NCBI GenBank assembly: GCA_009712635.1 | Contig: WASS01000026.1 | Coordinates: forward strand, 62,001 to 126,000 | Length of the DNA: 64,000 bases | Origin: Hungatella sp. | Lineage (GTDB): Bacteria; Bacillota; Clostridia; Lachnospirales; Lachnospiraceae | Direction: 5' to 3' | In this document: in pieces, positions 53,841 to 62,297 of the stretch | Layout of the letters: every line of letters starts with the position of its first letter | How positions within the stretch are numbered: the first letter of the stretch is position 1 | The notes under the pieces: model-generated | Databases searched by the model: none | What the model was told of the DNA's origin: nothing | Seen by the model: the letters and a program-made list of their open reading frames with translations, nothing else | Made by a program: the position numbers and the translations under genes

Positions 53841-54101
53841 ATGGGCGATATTCATAATACACAATTTTTTAAAGCAGTCCAGGAAAATAAGCTGGACGTA
53901 AGTCAGGTACTGGAACAGGTTTATATTGCCCTCACAGAAAAAGGCTATAATCCGGTTAACCAGATTGTGGGGTATATTATGTCAGGTGACCCTACCTATA
54001 TCACCAGCCATAAGAATGCCAGAAGTCTGATCATGAAAGTGGAACGGGACGAGATTCTGGAAGAACTGATGCGGGTATATATTGATACGAAGTTAAAGTA
54101 A
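53841..54101 (+). CDS. ireB: IreB family regulatory phosphoprotein (UPF0297)
   Basis: IreB-family proteins are substrates of the PASTA kinase IreK in Enterococcus. The conserved start GDIHNTQFFKAV, the segment VYIALTEKGYNPVNQIVGYI and SGDPTYITSHKNAR are all present. The ATG at 53841 is preferred over the GTG at 53832, which abuts the AAAGGA site. The gene normally lies before ruvX and DUF1292, as here. Confidence 0.95.
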   Translation: MGDIHNTQFFKAVQENKLDVSQVLEQVYIALTEKGYNPVNQIVGYIMSGDPTYITSHKNARSLIMKVERDEILEELMRVYIDTKLK

Positions 54102-54164
54102 TGACGCCTTTTGGTGTCAGTCGGGTAGGTTTCAACTCTATAAGACCTTTGCAATGCGTTACAG

Positions 54165-54209
54165 CTGTCAGATGAAGTGGTAAGAGGCGGAGTCTGGCAG
54201 TTTGTTTTT
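54165..54209 (+). terminator. terminator after ireB
   Basis: CTGTCAGA (54165-54172) pairs with TCTGGCAG (54193-54200), 8 bp with one G-T pair, followed by TTTGTTTTT. It separates ireB from the ruvX repeat region. Confidence 0.7.
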
Positions 54210-54241
54210 ATCTAGTTGGCTGCGAACCAGCTTTGTTTTGT

Positions 54242-54426
54242 TGTCCAAAAAGCATGGACAGGAAAGAGGAGCGTTCTAACGAACATACCTTTATGTCCAG
54301 AAAGCATGGACAGGAAAGAGGAACGTTCTAACGAACATACCTTTATGTCCAGAAAGCGTGGACAGGAAAGAGGAACGTCCAATGGACATACCTTTATGTC
54401 CAGAAAGCATGGACAGGAAAGAGGAA
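54242..54426 (+). repeat. four tandem 51-52 bp GTCC/GGAC repeat units before ruvX
   Basis: TGTCC cores recur at 54242, 54294, 54346 and 54397 (periods 52, 52, 51). Each unit has the form GTCC-AGAAAGCAT-GGACAGGAAAGAGGA, and units are joined by segments with GTTC/GAAC or GTCC/GGAC followed by ATACCTTTAT. The last unit supplies the ruvX ribosome binding site. The same unit occurs singly before rsmE. The paired changes GTTC/GAAC versus GTCC/GGAC keep a stem intact. Confidence 0.9.
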
Positions 54427-54428
54427 AT

Positions 54429-54869
54429 ATGAGAATCATGGGACTTGATTACGGTTCTAAGACTGTGGGAGTTGCAGTTTCCGACTTACTGGGTATAACT
54501 GCCCAGGGTGTGGAGACAATTACGAGAGAAGAAGAAAATAAACTGAGAAGAACCTGTGCCCGGATTGAGGAACTGATTCAGGATTATGAGATTGAAACCA
54601 TTGTTTTGGGTTATCCTAAGAATATGAATAACACGGCTGGAGACAGAGCTAAAAAGACTGAGGAATTTAAAGAAATGCTGGAACGCCGGACAGGACTTTC
54701 TGTGGTTTTATGGGATGAGCGACTGACTACAGCCGCTTCTGAGAGAATTTTAATGGAGAGCGGTGTGAGACGGGAAAACCGGAAAGCAGTCATTGACAAG
54801 GTGGCAGCAGGATTGATTCTGCAGGGATATTTAGACAGTTTAAAACGGGAGACAGGCAATGAACAGTGA
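54429..54869 (+). CDS. ruvX: RuvX/YqgF family pre-16S rRNA nuclease
   Basis: YqgF-type RNase-H-fold nucleases process the 5' end of 16S rRNA (formerly called putative Holliday junction resolvases). The start [19 protein letters not shown] has the catalytic aspartate, and [11 protein letters not shown] and LWDERLTT supply further family motifs. The protein has 146 residues. The ATG at 54429 is right after AAAGAGGAAAT of the last repeat unit. The next gene overlaps by 11 bases. Confidence 0.95.
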   Translation: MRIMGLDYGSKTVGVAVSDLLGITAQGVETITREEENKLRRTCARIEELIQDYEIETIVLGYPKNMNNTAGDRAKKTEEFKEMLERRTGLSVVLWDERLTTAASERILMESGVRRENRKAVIDKVAAGLILQGYLDSLKRETGNEQ

Positions 54870-55140
54870 AGAGAGAAAAATCACCCTGACCAATGACGAT
54901 GGGGATGAAATTGTTTTTTATGTTTTAGAAGAAACCAGAATTAATGGTATGAATTATCTGTTGGTAACTGATTCCACAGATGAGGACGAAGAAGGAGAAT
55001 GTTACATCTTAAAAGACATGTCAAAGCAGAATGAAGAAGAAGCTTTGTATGAGTTTGTTGAGGATGATAACGAGATAGATTATTTATTTAAAATATTTTC
55101 CGAACTGCTTGACGGAGCGGATGTGGATATTGAAAAATGA
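54859..55140 (+). CDS. DUF1292 protein (YrzB-like)
   Basis: This is a 93-residue, highly acidic protein with [18 protein letters not shown] and [20 protein letters not shown], the standard DUF1292 pattern. It overlaps ruvX, completing the conserved ireB-ruvX-yrzB cluster of Firmicutes. Its function is unknown. Confidence 0.93.
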   Translation: MNSEERKITLTNDDGDEIVFYVLEETRINGMNYLLVTDSTDEDEEGECYILKDMSKQNEEEALYEFVEDDNEIDYLFKIFSELLDGADVDIEK

Positions 55141-55165
55141 TGGTAAGTGATTGAGGGACTGTTGT

Positions 55166-55630
55166 ATGGAACAGGAAGTTTTTAAAGATATGCTTCGAAA
55201 AAAAGGACTCAAGGTGACCAATCAGCGTATGCTGGTGCTGGAACTCATGGCTGAGCGTCCGGGAGAACATCTGACTGCAGAGGAGATTTATGATCTGGCC
55301 AGACAGAGCTGCCCGGAGATCGGACTTGCCACGATTTACAGGACTGTACAGGTGCTGGTGGATTTGTCAGTGATTGATAAGGTCAGCTTTGATGATGGAT
55401 TTGCCCGCTACGAACTGGGGGGCTTTAATCGTGAGTCCGGACACCACCACCACCATGCCATTTGCAGCCGATGCCAAAAAGTATTTTCCTTTAAGGGCGA
55501 CCTTTTAGATACTCTGGAACAGGCACTTCTTGATACAGAGGGGTTTATGGTAACAGATCATGAAGTGAAACTTCACGGGTACTGCAGGGAATGCCGGGAA
55601 AAAATGGAAGAAGATCAGGACGGGAAATAA
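55166..55630 (+). CDS. Fur-family metal/peroxide regulator
   Basis: The protein has an N-terminal winged helix (KVTNQRMLVLELMAERPGEHLTAEEIYDL, partly quoted) and a C-terminal dimer domain with GHHHHHAICSRCQKV and HGYCRECREKM. The two CxxC pairs form the structural zinc site. A Fur, PerR or Zur identity cannot be decided. The ATG at 55166 is chosen; a TTG at 55151 would prepend MRDCC. The length is ~154 residues. Confidence 0.92.
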   Translation: MEQEVFKDMLRKKGLKVTNQRMLVLELMAERPGEHLTAEEIYDLARQSCPEIGLATIYRTVQVLVDLSVIDKVSFDDGFARYELGGFNRESGHHHHHAICSRCQKVFSFKGDLLDTLEQALLDTEGFMVTDHEVKLHGYCRECREKMEEDQDGK

Positions 55631-55648
55631 TAAAACGGAGGTAAAAGA

Positions 55649-57316
55649 TTGAAGAAACAAGACAGCAACGCGAAAGTAAAAATCATTCCCTTAGGAGGAA
55701 TGGAGCAGATTGGTATGAATATCACTGCTTTTGAATACGAGGACAGCATCATTGTTGTGGACTGCGGACTGGCATTTCCGTCAGATGATATGCTTGGAAT
55801 CGACCTGGTAATCCCGGATGTTTCCTATTTGAAACAAAATATTAACAAAGTAAAGGGATTTGTTATCACCCATGGTCACGAGGATCATATTGGTGCGCTC
55901 CCTTATATTTTAAAAGAGATCAATGTGCCGGTTTATGGTACCAAACTGACCATCGCATTAATCGAGAACAAATTAAAAGAACATAATCTTTTGAAAAACA
56001 CCAAGAGAAAGGTGATTAAACATGGTCAGTCTATTAATTTAGGCTGCTTCCGTATTGAATTCATCAAAACAAACCATAGCATCGCCGATGCATCTGCCCT
56101 CGCTATTTTCTCACCGGCAGGTGTAATTCTTCATACAGGAGACTTTAAGATTGACTATACTCCCGTTTTTGGAGAACCGGCAGATTTAGAGCGTTTTGCA
56201 GAACTTGGAAAAAAAGGCGTGCTTGCCCTCATGTGTGACAGTACCAACGCCATGAGACCAGGCTTTACCCAGTCGGAAAAGACGGTTGGTAAGACCTTTG
56301 ACAATATATTTGCGGACCATAAGAATAACCGTATCATAGTGGCAACCTTTGCATCCAATGTGGACCGTGTGCAGCAGGTAATCAATTCCGCTGCCAAGAA
56401 CGGACGTAAAGTTGTAGTTGAAGGAAGAAGTATGGTCAATGTAATCGGTACGGCCAGTGAACTGGGTTACATTGATATCCCGGAAGGCACATTAATTGAC
56501 ATTGATCAGCTGAAGAATTATCCCGATGAGCAGACTGTGTTAATTACTACGGGAAGCCAGGGAGAATCCATGGCAGCTCTTTCCCGTATGGCTGGAAGTA
56601 CTCATAAAAAGGTTTCCATTAAGCCAAATGACGTGATTATATTAAGCTCTAACCCGATTCCTGGCAATGAAAAAGCAGTTTCCAAAGTAGTAAACGAGCT
56701 TTCCATGAAGGGTGCTGAGGTAATCTGCGAAGATACCCACGTATCCGGACACGCATGTCAGGAAGAAATTAAGCTTATGTATGCCCTGGTTCGTCCTCAG
56801 TATGCGATTCCGGTACATGGAGAATACCGTCACTTAATTGCACAAAAGAGTGTGGTTCAGTCCATGGGTATTCCTAAAGAGAACGTAATTATCATGTCCT
56901 CCGGTGATGTAGTGGAGCTGGGATCAGAATCCTGGAAAGTAGTAGATCACGTTCAGTCCGGAGGTATCCTGGTAGACGGACTTGGAGTTGGTGATGTAGG
57001 AAATATCGTATTAAGAGACAGACAGAATCTGGCACAGAACGGAATTATTGTGGTTGTGCTGACTCTGGAGAAATATTCCAATCAGCTTCTTGCAGGTCCT
57101 GACATTGTATCCAGAGGATTTGTATATGTAAGAGAATCTGAGGATCTGATGGAAGAGGCAAGAGCCATTGTAAATGATGCAGTTCAGGACTGCCTGGAAC
57201 GCAAAATCAATGACTGGGGTAAAATCAAGAATATTATCCGGGACAGCTTAAGCGATTTCCTTTGGAAGCGCATGAAGCGTAATCCCATGATTCTGCCGAT
57301 CATTATGGAGGTTTAG
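55649..57316 (+). CDS. ribonuclease J
   Basis: RNase J is the 5'-3' exo/endonuclease of mRNA decay and rRNA maturation in Firmicutes. The metallo-beta-lactamase motif THGHEDHIGALPY is near residue 75, beta-CASP motifs follow (DSTNAMRPG; VSGHACQEE), and PVHGEYRHL is near residue 390. At 555 residues it matches RNase J1/J2. The TTG start follows GGAGGT. A GGAGTTT/AAACTCC inverted repeat lies across its stop. Confidence 0.95.
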   Translation: MKKQDSNAKVKIIPLGGMEQIGMNITAFEYEDSIIVVDCGLAFPSDDMLGIDLVIPDVSYLKQNINKVKGFVITHGHEDHIGALPYILKEINVPVYGTKLTIALIENKLKEHNLLKNTKRKVIKHGQSINLGCFRIEFIKTNHSIADASALAIFSPAGVILHTGDFKIDYTPVFGEPADLERFAELGKKGVLALMCDSTNAMRPGFTQSEKTVGKTFDNIFADHKNNRIIVATFASNVDRVQQVINSAAKNGRKVVVEGRSMVNVIGTASELGYIDIPEGTLIDIDQLKNYPDEQTVLITTGSQGESMAALSRMAGSTHKKVSIKPNDVIILSSNPIPGNEKAVSKVVNELSMKGAEVICEDTHVSGHACQEEIKLMYALVRPQYAIPVHGEYRHLIAQKSVVQSMGIPKENVIIMSSGDVVELGSESWKVVDHVQSGGILVDGLGVGDVGNIVLRDRQNLAQNGIIVVVLTLEKYSNQLLAGPDIVSRGFVYVRESEDLMEEARAIVNDAVQDCLERKINDWGKIKNIIRDSLSDFLWKRMKRNPMILPIIMEV

Positions 57317-57362
57317 GAGTTTTATTAAACTCCTGCCTTTAAGGCGAAAGGAATGGATCGTT

Positions 57363-57758
57363 ATGAGCCGGACAACGAATGAGATAAATAAAATAACAGG
57401 AGCGATCATAGCCATATCCTCCAGACTTATCATTTTTGCACTGGTCGTAATGCTGCTGTATGAGGGTGTGACCAGAGGCTATGATTTTGGTCATGAGATA
57501 TTCTATGCCTCCGCAGTTGAACAAAAACCCGGTCAGGATAAGAACATCACTGTGGAAAAGGGTGCATCAGCTGGGCGGGTAGCCAGACTTTTAAAGGGAA
57601 GCGGCTTAATTGCCAATGAATATTCCTTTATCATACAGGCAGAGTTCTTTGATTATAAGGTGAATCCGGGTATCTATACCTTTAATACTTCCATGACCTC
57701 CAAGGAGATCCTTCAGATGATGAATGATAATACGGAGGAAAAGAAAGAGAAACAATGA
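57363..57758 (+). CDS. MltG-like membrane protein lacking the catalytic domain
   Basis: The 131-residue protein has one membrane helix (~18-40). An extracytoplasmic domain follows (ITVEKGASAGRVARLLKGSGLIANEYSFI, partly quoted; VNPGIYTFNTSMTSKEIL) that matches the LysM-like part of MltG. The transglycosylase domain with its catalytic glutamate is absent. It occupies the place of mltG (yrrL) ahead of the trmR and U32 genes. It overlaps the next start by 4 bases. Confidence 0.8.
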   Translation: MSRTTNEINKITGAIIAISSRLIIFALVVMLLYEGVTRGYDFGHEIFYASAVEQKPGQDKNITVEKGASAGRVARLLKGSGLIANEYSFIIQAEFFDYKVNPGIYTFNTSMTSKEILQMMNDNTEEKKEKQ

Positions 57759-58420
57759 TTGTTAACGACAGGATAACGGAATATATAAAATCTCTGGAGA
57801 CAGACCGCAACGGTCTTCTTACAGAGATTGGAGAAAAGGCAAGAATGGAAGGCGTTCCGGTAATCCGGGAAGAAACCGCCGCTTTTTTACAGACAATGAC
57901 TGCCGCCATGCAGCCACAGGCCATATTGGAGGTGGGAACAGCGGTCGGATACTCTGCTCTTTTGATGGCAGAGGTTATGCCCCGTGATTGCCATATTACA
58001 ACCATAGAAAAATACGAGAAAAGAATTCCCCAGGCGAAGTCGAACTTTGAAAAAGCCGGAGAAACGGATCGGATTACCCTGTATGAAGGGGATGCCGAGG
58101 AGGTATTAGAGGGGCTTAACGGCCCCTTTGACCTTGTCTTTTTAGATGCCGCCAAGGGCCAGTATTTAGTCTGGCTTCCCAGAATTCTTGAACTCTTAAG
58201 GCCAGGCGGAATGCTGATTTCAGATAATGTTCTTCAGGATGGGGATATTATAGAATCCCGCTATGCAGTAGAGCGGCGCAACCGGACCATTCACACCCGT
58301 ATGCGGGAATATCTGTTTGAATTAAAGCATTGTGAACAGCTTATTACATCGGTGGTTCCAATTGGAGACGGAATTACCGTCAGCATTTTAAAAGAGAAGT
58401 ACGAGAGAGGAGTTTCATGA
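57755..58420 (+). CDS. SAM-dependent O-methyltransferase, TrmR-like
   Basis: The AdoMet motif EVGTAVGYSALLMAE and DLVFLDAAKGQY with its metal aspartate identify a family-3 O-methyltransferase. In Bacillus the homologue YrrM (TrmR) methylates 5-hydroxyuridine-34 of tRNA and lies next to U32 proteins. The gene here is likewise followed by a U32 protein with a 4-base overlap, so the tRNA role is inferred from context. The length is 221 residues. Confidence 0.85.
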   Translation: MIVNDRITEYIKSLETDRNGLLTEIGEKARMEGVPVIREETAAFLQTMTAAMQPQAILEVGTAVGYSALLMAEVMPRDCHITTIEKYEKRIPQAKSNFEKAGETDRITLYEGDAEEVLEGLNGPFDLVFLDAAKGQYLVWLPRILELLRPGGMLISDNVLQDGDIIESRYAVERRNRTIHTRMREYLFELKHCEQLITSVVPIGDGITVSILKEKYERGVS

Positions 58421-59646
58421 GAAAGACCGAACTTTTGATTCCGGCAGGCAGCCTGGAAGTATTAAAAACCGCAGTCATTTACGGTGCAGATGCTGTTTAT
58501 ATCGGAGGAGAAGCCTTTGGACTGCGCGCCAAGGCAAAAAACTTCACAAATGATGATATCCGGGAAGGAATTGCCTTTGCCCACAAACATGGGGTAAAAG
58601 TTTATATTACAGCCAATATTCTGGCTCACAACGATGATCTTTCCGGAGTAGAGGAATATTTTAACGAATTAAAAGAAATAAAACCAGATGCGGTGATTAT
58701 TTCCGATCCGGGTGTATTTGCCATTGCAAAACGGGTGATTCCGGATATGGAGCTTCACATCAGCACCCAGGCCAACAATACAAACTACGGGACTTATCTG
58801 TTCTGGCATCAGCTGGGAGCAAAACGTGTGGTATCAGCCAGAGAACTGTCCCTTGCAGAGATTAAAGAAATCCGGGGAAAGATTCCGGAAGATTTAGAGA
58901 TTGAAAGCTTTATACACGGAGCCATGTGTATGTCCTATTCCGGCCGTTGCCTGCTGAGCAACTATATGACCGGCAGAGATGCAAACCAGGGAGCCTGTAC
59001 CCATCCATGCAGATGGAAATATTCCATTGTGGAAGAAAAGCGCCCAGGCGAGTATATGCCGGTTTATGAAAATGAACGTGGGACTTATATCTTTAATTCC
59101 AAGGATTTATGCATGATTGAGTATATTCCGGAGATGATGGATGCGGGAATTGACAGCTTTAAGATAGAAGGACGTATGAAAACGGCTCTTTATGTGGCAA
59201 CGGTGGCAAGAACTTACCGGAAAGCCATTGATGATTACAACAAAGATCCGGAACTTTATAAAGCCAATATGGACTGGTACCGTTCTGAAATCGGAAAATG
59301 TACCTACAGGGAATTTACAACCGGATTTTATTTTGGCAAACCCGATGAGACGACTCAGATCTACGACAACAATACCTATGTAAAAAATTACACCTATTTA
59401 GGCACGGTTCTGTCTGTTGATGAGAGAGGGTATGCAAAAATCGAGCAGAAAAACAAATTCACGGTGGGAGAGGCCATTGAGGTCATGAAGCCTGATGGAA
59501 GAAATATGGAAGCTATCGTTAAGGCTGTTTACGACGAGAAAGGAAACAGCATGGAAAGTGCTCCTCACCCCCAGCAGATTCTTTTTGTAGAACTAACGGT
59601 GGATCTGGAACAATATGACATCCTTCGCAGAAGTGAATTGAAGTAA
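58417..59646 (+). CDS. peptidase U32 family protein, TrhP-like tRNA hydroxylation factor
   Basis: The 409-residue protein begins ELLIPAGSLEVLKTAVIYGADAVYIGG (partly quoted) and has the U32 signature ESFIHGAMCMSYSGRCLLSNY (partly quoted) with conserved cysteines, followed by a C-terminal beta-barrel domain. Members next to trmR (YrrN/YrrO) generate 5-hydroxyuridine in tRNA from prephenate. I infer the same here. The older label collagenase-like protease is less likely. Confidence 0.88.
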   Translation: MRKTELLIPAGSLEVLKTAVIYGADAVYIGGEAFGLRAKAKNFTNDDIREGIAFAHKHGVKVYITANILAHNDDLSGVEEYFNELKEIKPDAVIISDPGVFAIAKRVIPDMELHISTQANNTNYGTYLFWHQLGAKRVVSARELSLAEIKEIRGKIPEDLEIESFIHGAMCMSYSGRCLLSNYMTGRDANQGACTHPCRWKYSIVEEKRPGEYMPVYENERGTYIFNSKDLCMIEYIPEMMDAGIDSFKIEGRMKTALYVATVARTYRKAIDDYNKDPELYKANMDWYRSEIGKCTYREFTTGFYFGKPDETTQIYDNNTYVKNYTYLGTVLSVDERGYAKIEQKNKFTVGEAIEVMKPDGRNMEAIVKAVYDEKGNSMESAPHPQQILFVELTVDLEQYDILRRSELK

Positions 59647-59702
59647 AAAAGACAAGTAAGGAATAGGAAAGCAGTCGCTTCTTTATCCTTACTTGTCTTT
59701 TT
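59646..59702 (+). terminator. terminator after the U32 gene
   Basis: A perfect 17-bp stem (59646-59662 with 59686-59702) ends in CTTTTT. It is strong in both directions. Confidence 0.92.
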
Positions 59703-59749
59703 CCCATTAATCAGATACCATAACAAATAAGTTGTTTAAAAAATAATAC

Positions 59750-59778
59750 TTGACAATTAGAATTCTAACTGTTAGAAT
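59750..59778 (+). promoter_or_regulatory. promoter of the marR-padC operon
   Basis: TTGACA (59750-59755) and TAGAAT (59773-59778) are 17 bases apart, 30 bases before the regulator's start. Confidence 0.85.
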
Positions 59779-59780
59779 TC
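59760..59780 (+). promoter_or_regulatory. candidate MarR operator
   Basis: GAATTCTAA-CTG-TTAGAATTC is a perfect 9-3-9 inverted repeat that covers the spacer and the -10 box. A palindrome overlapping the promoter of a MarR gene is the usual autoregulatory arrangement. Confidence 0.75.
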
Positions 59781-59807
59781 AATTTGTTTCAAAAAGAGGG
59801 GAGATTT

Positions 59808-60224
59808 ATGTATCATAAATTAATGTTGGAAAACCATACAATGTTTACAAAACAAGTATATGAACAGTTGGCAGGCAGAGAACTTTCTTCAGGACAGCCA
59901 AAGATTCTGGAATATCTGTTTGAACATGACGGATCCGTACAAAAGGATATTGCACTGGCATGTGGAATAGAGCCGGCAACTGTTACCAGTCTCTTATCAA
60001 GAATGGAAAAGAGCGGAATCATTGAGCGAAAAATGCAAAATAATAATCGCAGGTTCTGGTATGTGTATTTAACAGAGAAAGGAAAGGAAGAAGCTGTTTA
60101 TGTAAAAAAAGCATTTGATACTGTAAAAGAAACTGCATTAAAAGATTTTACAAGCGATGAAAAAGAACAGTTTACAGAGTATTTAAGGCGAGTAAATAAG
60201 AATTTAAAGGAAGTATTATTTTGA
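59808..60224 (+). CDS. MarR-family transcriptional regulator
   Basis: The protein has ~138 residues. It has a winged helix with the segment VQKDIALACGIEPATVTSLLSRMEKSG (partly quoted) and a charged wing (NNNRRFWYVYLTEKGKE). The ATG at 59808 follows AGGGGAG; an upstream TTG at 59784 is unlikely. It probably represses this operon until a phenolic ligand binds. The next gene starts within its stop codon. Confidence 0.9.
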   Translation: MYHKLMLENHTMFTKQVYEQLAGRELSSGQPKILEYLFEHDGSVQKDIALACGIEPATVTSLLSRMEKSGIIERKMQNNNRRFWYVYLTEKGKEEAVYVKKAFDTVKETALKDFTSDEKEQFTEYLRRVNKNLKEVLF

Positions 60225-61495
60225 ACAAAAGAGAGTTAACAAAACGTTATATTGTGTTTCTGATTGGGTTGTACATCAATTCATTCGGTGTAAGTTTTGT
60301 CACAAAGGCAAATCTTGGTACATCACCTATTTCTAGTATTCCATATGTTTTAAGCCTAGGATTCAATTTAACATTAGGACAGTTTACAATTCTATTTAGT
60401 TTGTTATTAATTGCATTGCAGGTAGTAATACTTGGAAAAAAATTTCAGAAGGTACAGTTATTCCAGGTACCGGTATCAATTGCATTCGGGTATTTTATTG
60501 ACTTATCTATGAAAGTATTGTCGTGGCTTGAACCGGACCAATACTATTTAAAGGCAGCTTCTTTGATCATTGGCTGTTTCATTTTAGGATTTGGTGTTTA
60601 TCTGGAAGTGATCGCGGATGTGGTGATGCTTCCGGGAGAAGCATTTGTTAAGGCAATTACACAAAGATTCAAAGTGGAATTTGGAACAACAAAAGTATGT
60701 TTCGATACATCTATGACAGTAATTGCAGGAATTGTTTCCATTTTTTTGTTTCATAGAATTCAGGGAGTTCGGGAAGGAACCATTATTGCAGCTTTGTTTG
60801 TAGGACTCATTGCCAGGTCTTTCGGAAAAATTCTGTTTCCATTTACTAACTGGTTATTCCCCAAACAGACGAATGCAGACAGTAATACTGAAAAGCAAGA
60901 TCAGGAACCCCTGGTTATTACCATTGCACGGGAGTATGGCAGTGGAGGCAGGGAAATTGGCAAACTGATTGCAGGGAAACTTGGGATTGCTTATTATGAC
61001 GATGAACTCATTCATCGTGTTGCAAAAGAAAACGGTTATTCAGATGAATTTGTCCTGAATAACGACCAGAAATTGACACATAGCTTTTTATATGATTTAT
61101 ATACGCAGAATTATGCTTATATCAATGGGGAAGATGGGAAATATGATGCACTTTTTCATGCAGAAGAAAGAACGATTAAAGAAATTGCAGCAAAGGAATC
61201 CTGTGTTATTATTGGAAGACTTGCAAATTTTATCCTGACAGAACAAAAGAATACTTTTCATGTCTTTATTTGCGCAGATATGGTTTCTAAAGTGAAGCGC
61301 GTAATGATGCGCGAAGGCCTTAATGAAAAAGAAGCTGAAAAGAAAATAAAAAAAGCAGATTCTGAACGGAAAAATTATTGCAGACATTTCATGCAAAAAG
61401 AATGGGGAATGGCGAATGCTTATGATTTATCATTAAAGGCAGACGTATATGGGGCAGAAAAAGCGGCAGAAATTATTATGGAATTGGCTAAATAA
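60221..61495 (+). CDS. YczE-type membrane protein fused to a cytidylate-kinase-like domain
   Basis: Residues 1-~215 form about six membrane helices with the segment VSFVTKANLGTSPISSIPY, typical of YczE/YyaS (DUF6198) proteins. Residues ~228-424 form a P-loop kinase-like domain (ITIAREYGSGGREIGKLIAGKLG, partly quoted; YYDDELI; CVIIGRLANFIL), matching cytidylate-kinase-like proteins. The TTG start overlaps the marR stop. The substrate of either half is unknown. The fusion is intact, without frameshift. Confidence 0.85.
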   Translation: MNKRELTKRYIVFLIGLYINSFGVSFVTKANLGTSPISSIPYVLSLGFNLTLGQFTILFSLLLIALQVVILGKKFQKVQLFQVPVSIAFGYFIDLSMKVLSWLEPDQYYLKAASLIIGCFILGFGVYLEVIADVVMLPGEAFVKAITQRFKVEFGTTKVCFDTSMTVIAGIVSIFLFHRIQGVREGTIIAALFVGLIARSFGKILFPFTNWLFPKQTNADSNTEKQDQEPLVITIAREYGSGGREIGKLIAGKLGIAYYDDELIHRVAKENGYSDEFVLNNDQKLTHSFLYDLYTQNYAYINGEDGKYDALFHAEERTIKEIAAKESCVIIGRLANFILTEQKNTFHVFICADMVSKVKRVMMREGLNEKEAEKKIKKADSERKNYCRHFMQKEWGMANAYDLSLKADVYGAEKAAEIIMELAK

Positions 61496-61545
61496 ATATC
61501 AAACAATATTTAGACATATATAATTGAATATAAGGAGACAAACAA

Positions 61546-62088
61546 ATGGAAAACAAAAAGAACTTCAAAGATTTAAATGATTTTATAGGAACGCATTTTA
61601 TATACACCTATGATAATGGGTGGGAGTATGAATGGTATGCAAAAAATGAAAACACTGTAGATTACCGCATTCATGGCGGAATGGTCGCAGGTCGGTGGGT
61701 AACAGATCAAAAAGCTGATATCGTAAAATTGACAGACGGTGTATTTAAAATTACCTGGACAGAACCTACCGGAACTGATGTGGCATTAGATTTTATGCCA
61801 AATGAAGGAAAGCTGCACGGCGTTATATTTTTTCCTAAATGGGTTCATGAGCACCCGGAGATCACGGTCTGCTATCAAAATGAACACATCGGTTTAATGG
61901 AAGAATCCAGAATGAAATATGAAACGTATCCCAAATATATTGTTCCGGAATTTGCAAAAATAACTTATATGGGTGATGCAGGTAAAGATAATGAAGATGT
62001 TATCTGTGAGGCGCCATATGAGGGAATGACCAATGATATCAGAAATGGAATCTATTATACGAAAGACTACAAACGCATTAAGAAATAA
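61546..62088 (+). CDS. padC: phenolic acid decarboxylase
   Basis: PadC decarboxylates ferulic and p-coumaric acids to vinyl phenols, detoxifying plant phenolics. The N-terminal [17 protein letters not shown] carries the catalytic tyrosines, and GGMVAGRWV and ITWTEPTG hold the conserved arginine and glutamate. The 180-residue length is usual. In most Firmicutes it is controlled by PadR; here a MarR protein opens the operon. A ribosome binding site AAGGAGA precedes the ATG. Confidence 0.95.
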   Translation: MENKKNFKDLNDFIGTHFIYTYDNGWEYEWYAKNENTVDYRIHGGMVAGRWVTDQKADIVKLTDGVFKITWTEPTGTDVALDFMPNEGKLHGVIFFPKWVHEHPEITVCYQNEHIGLMEESRMKYETYPKYIVPEFAKITYMGDAGKDNEDVICEAPYEGMTNDIRNGIYYTKDYKRIKK

Positions 62089-62119
62089 TATAGTATTTAA
62101 GATTTTTGGGTTTTAGAAT

Positions 62120-62168
62120 CAAGTCGGAATGGCTCTTTAATTATTATTTAGCCTTCCGGCTTTTTTTA
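62120..62168 (+). terminator. terminator after padC
   Basis: AGTCGGAA-T-GGCT pairs with AGCC-TTCCGGCT with one bulge and one G-T pair, followed by TTTTTTT. Confidence 0.85.
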
Positions 62169-62205
62169 TCATCTGATACCTCTTATTCCGACTTCTTTTG
62201 CCTGG

Positions 62206-62234
62206 TTGTAGAAATCCCCTTATTGTGGTATGCT
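62206..62234 (+). promoter_or_regulatory. promoter of the YdcF-like gene
   Basis: TTGTAG (62206-62211) and TATGCT (62229-62234) are 17 bases apart; a TATAAT just downstream is an alternative -10. Confidence 0.5.
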
Positions 62235-62297
62235 ATTAAAGTATAATGCCCAAAATTTCCCTGGGCTTAGAACTTATAGAATGGAGGCCGATGAACC

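Larger units (their letters stand above)
54102..54428. other. 327-base interval between ireB and ruvX
   Basis: It contains a short GACGCC/GGTGTC hairpin right after ireB, a terminator (54165-54209) and the fourfold tandem repeat (54242-54426). No gene is supported; the open frame through the repeats is only a read-in extension of ruvX. Confidence 0.7.

Noticed and set aside
54242-54426. CRISPR-like appearance of four tandem units
   Set aside because: The units are contiguous with no unique spacers and no cas genes are nearby.
54216-54428. An open frame that runs through the tandem repeats in phase with ruvX and would extend it by about 70 residues
   Set aside because: RuvX proteins begin at the MRIMGLDYG segment, the repeat period is not a multiple of three, and the last unit supplies a proper ribosome binding site for the ATG at 54429.
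57315-57350. GGAGTTT/AAACTCC and GCCTTTAAGGC hairpins after the RNase J stop as a terminator
   Set aside because: No T-run follows and the downstream gene is on the same strand within 50 bases; it may be an attenuator but the evidence is thin.
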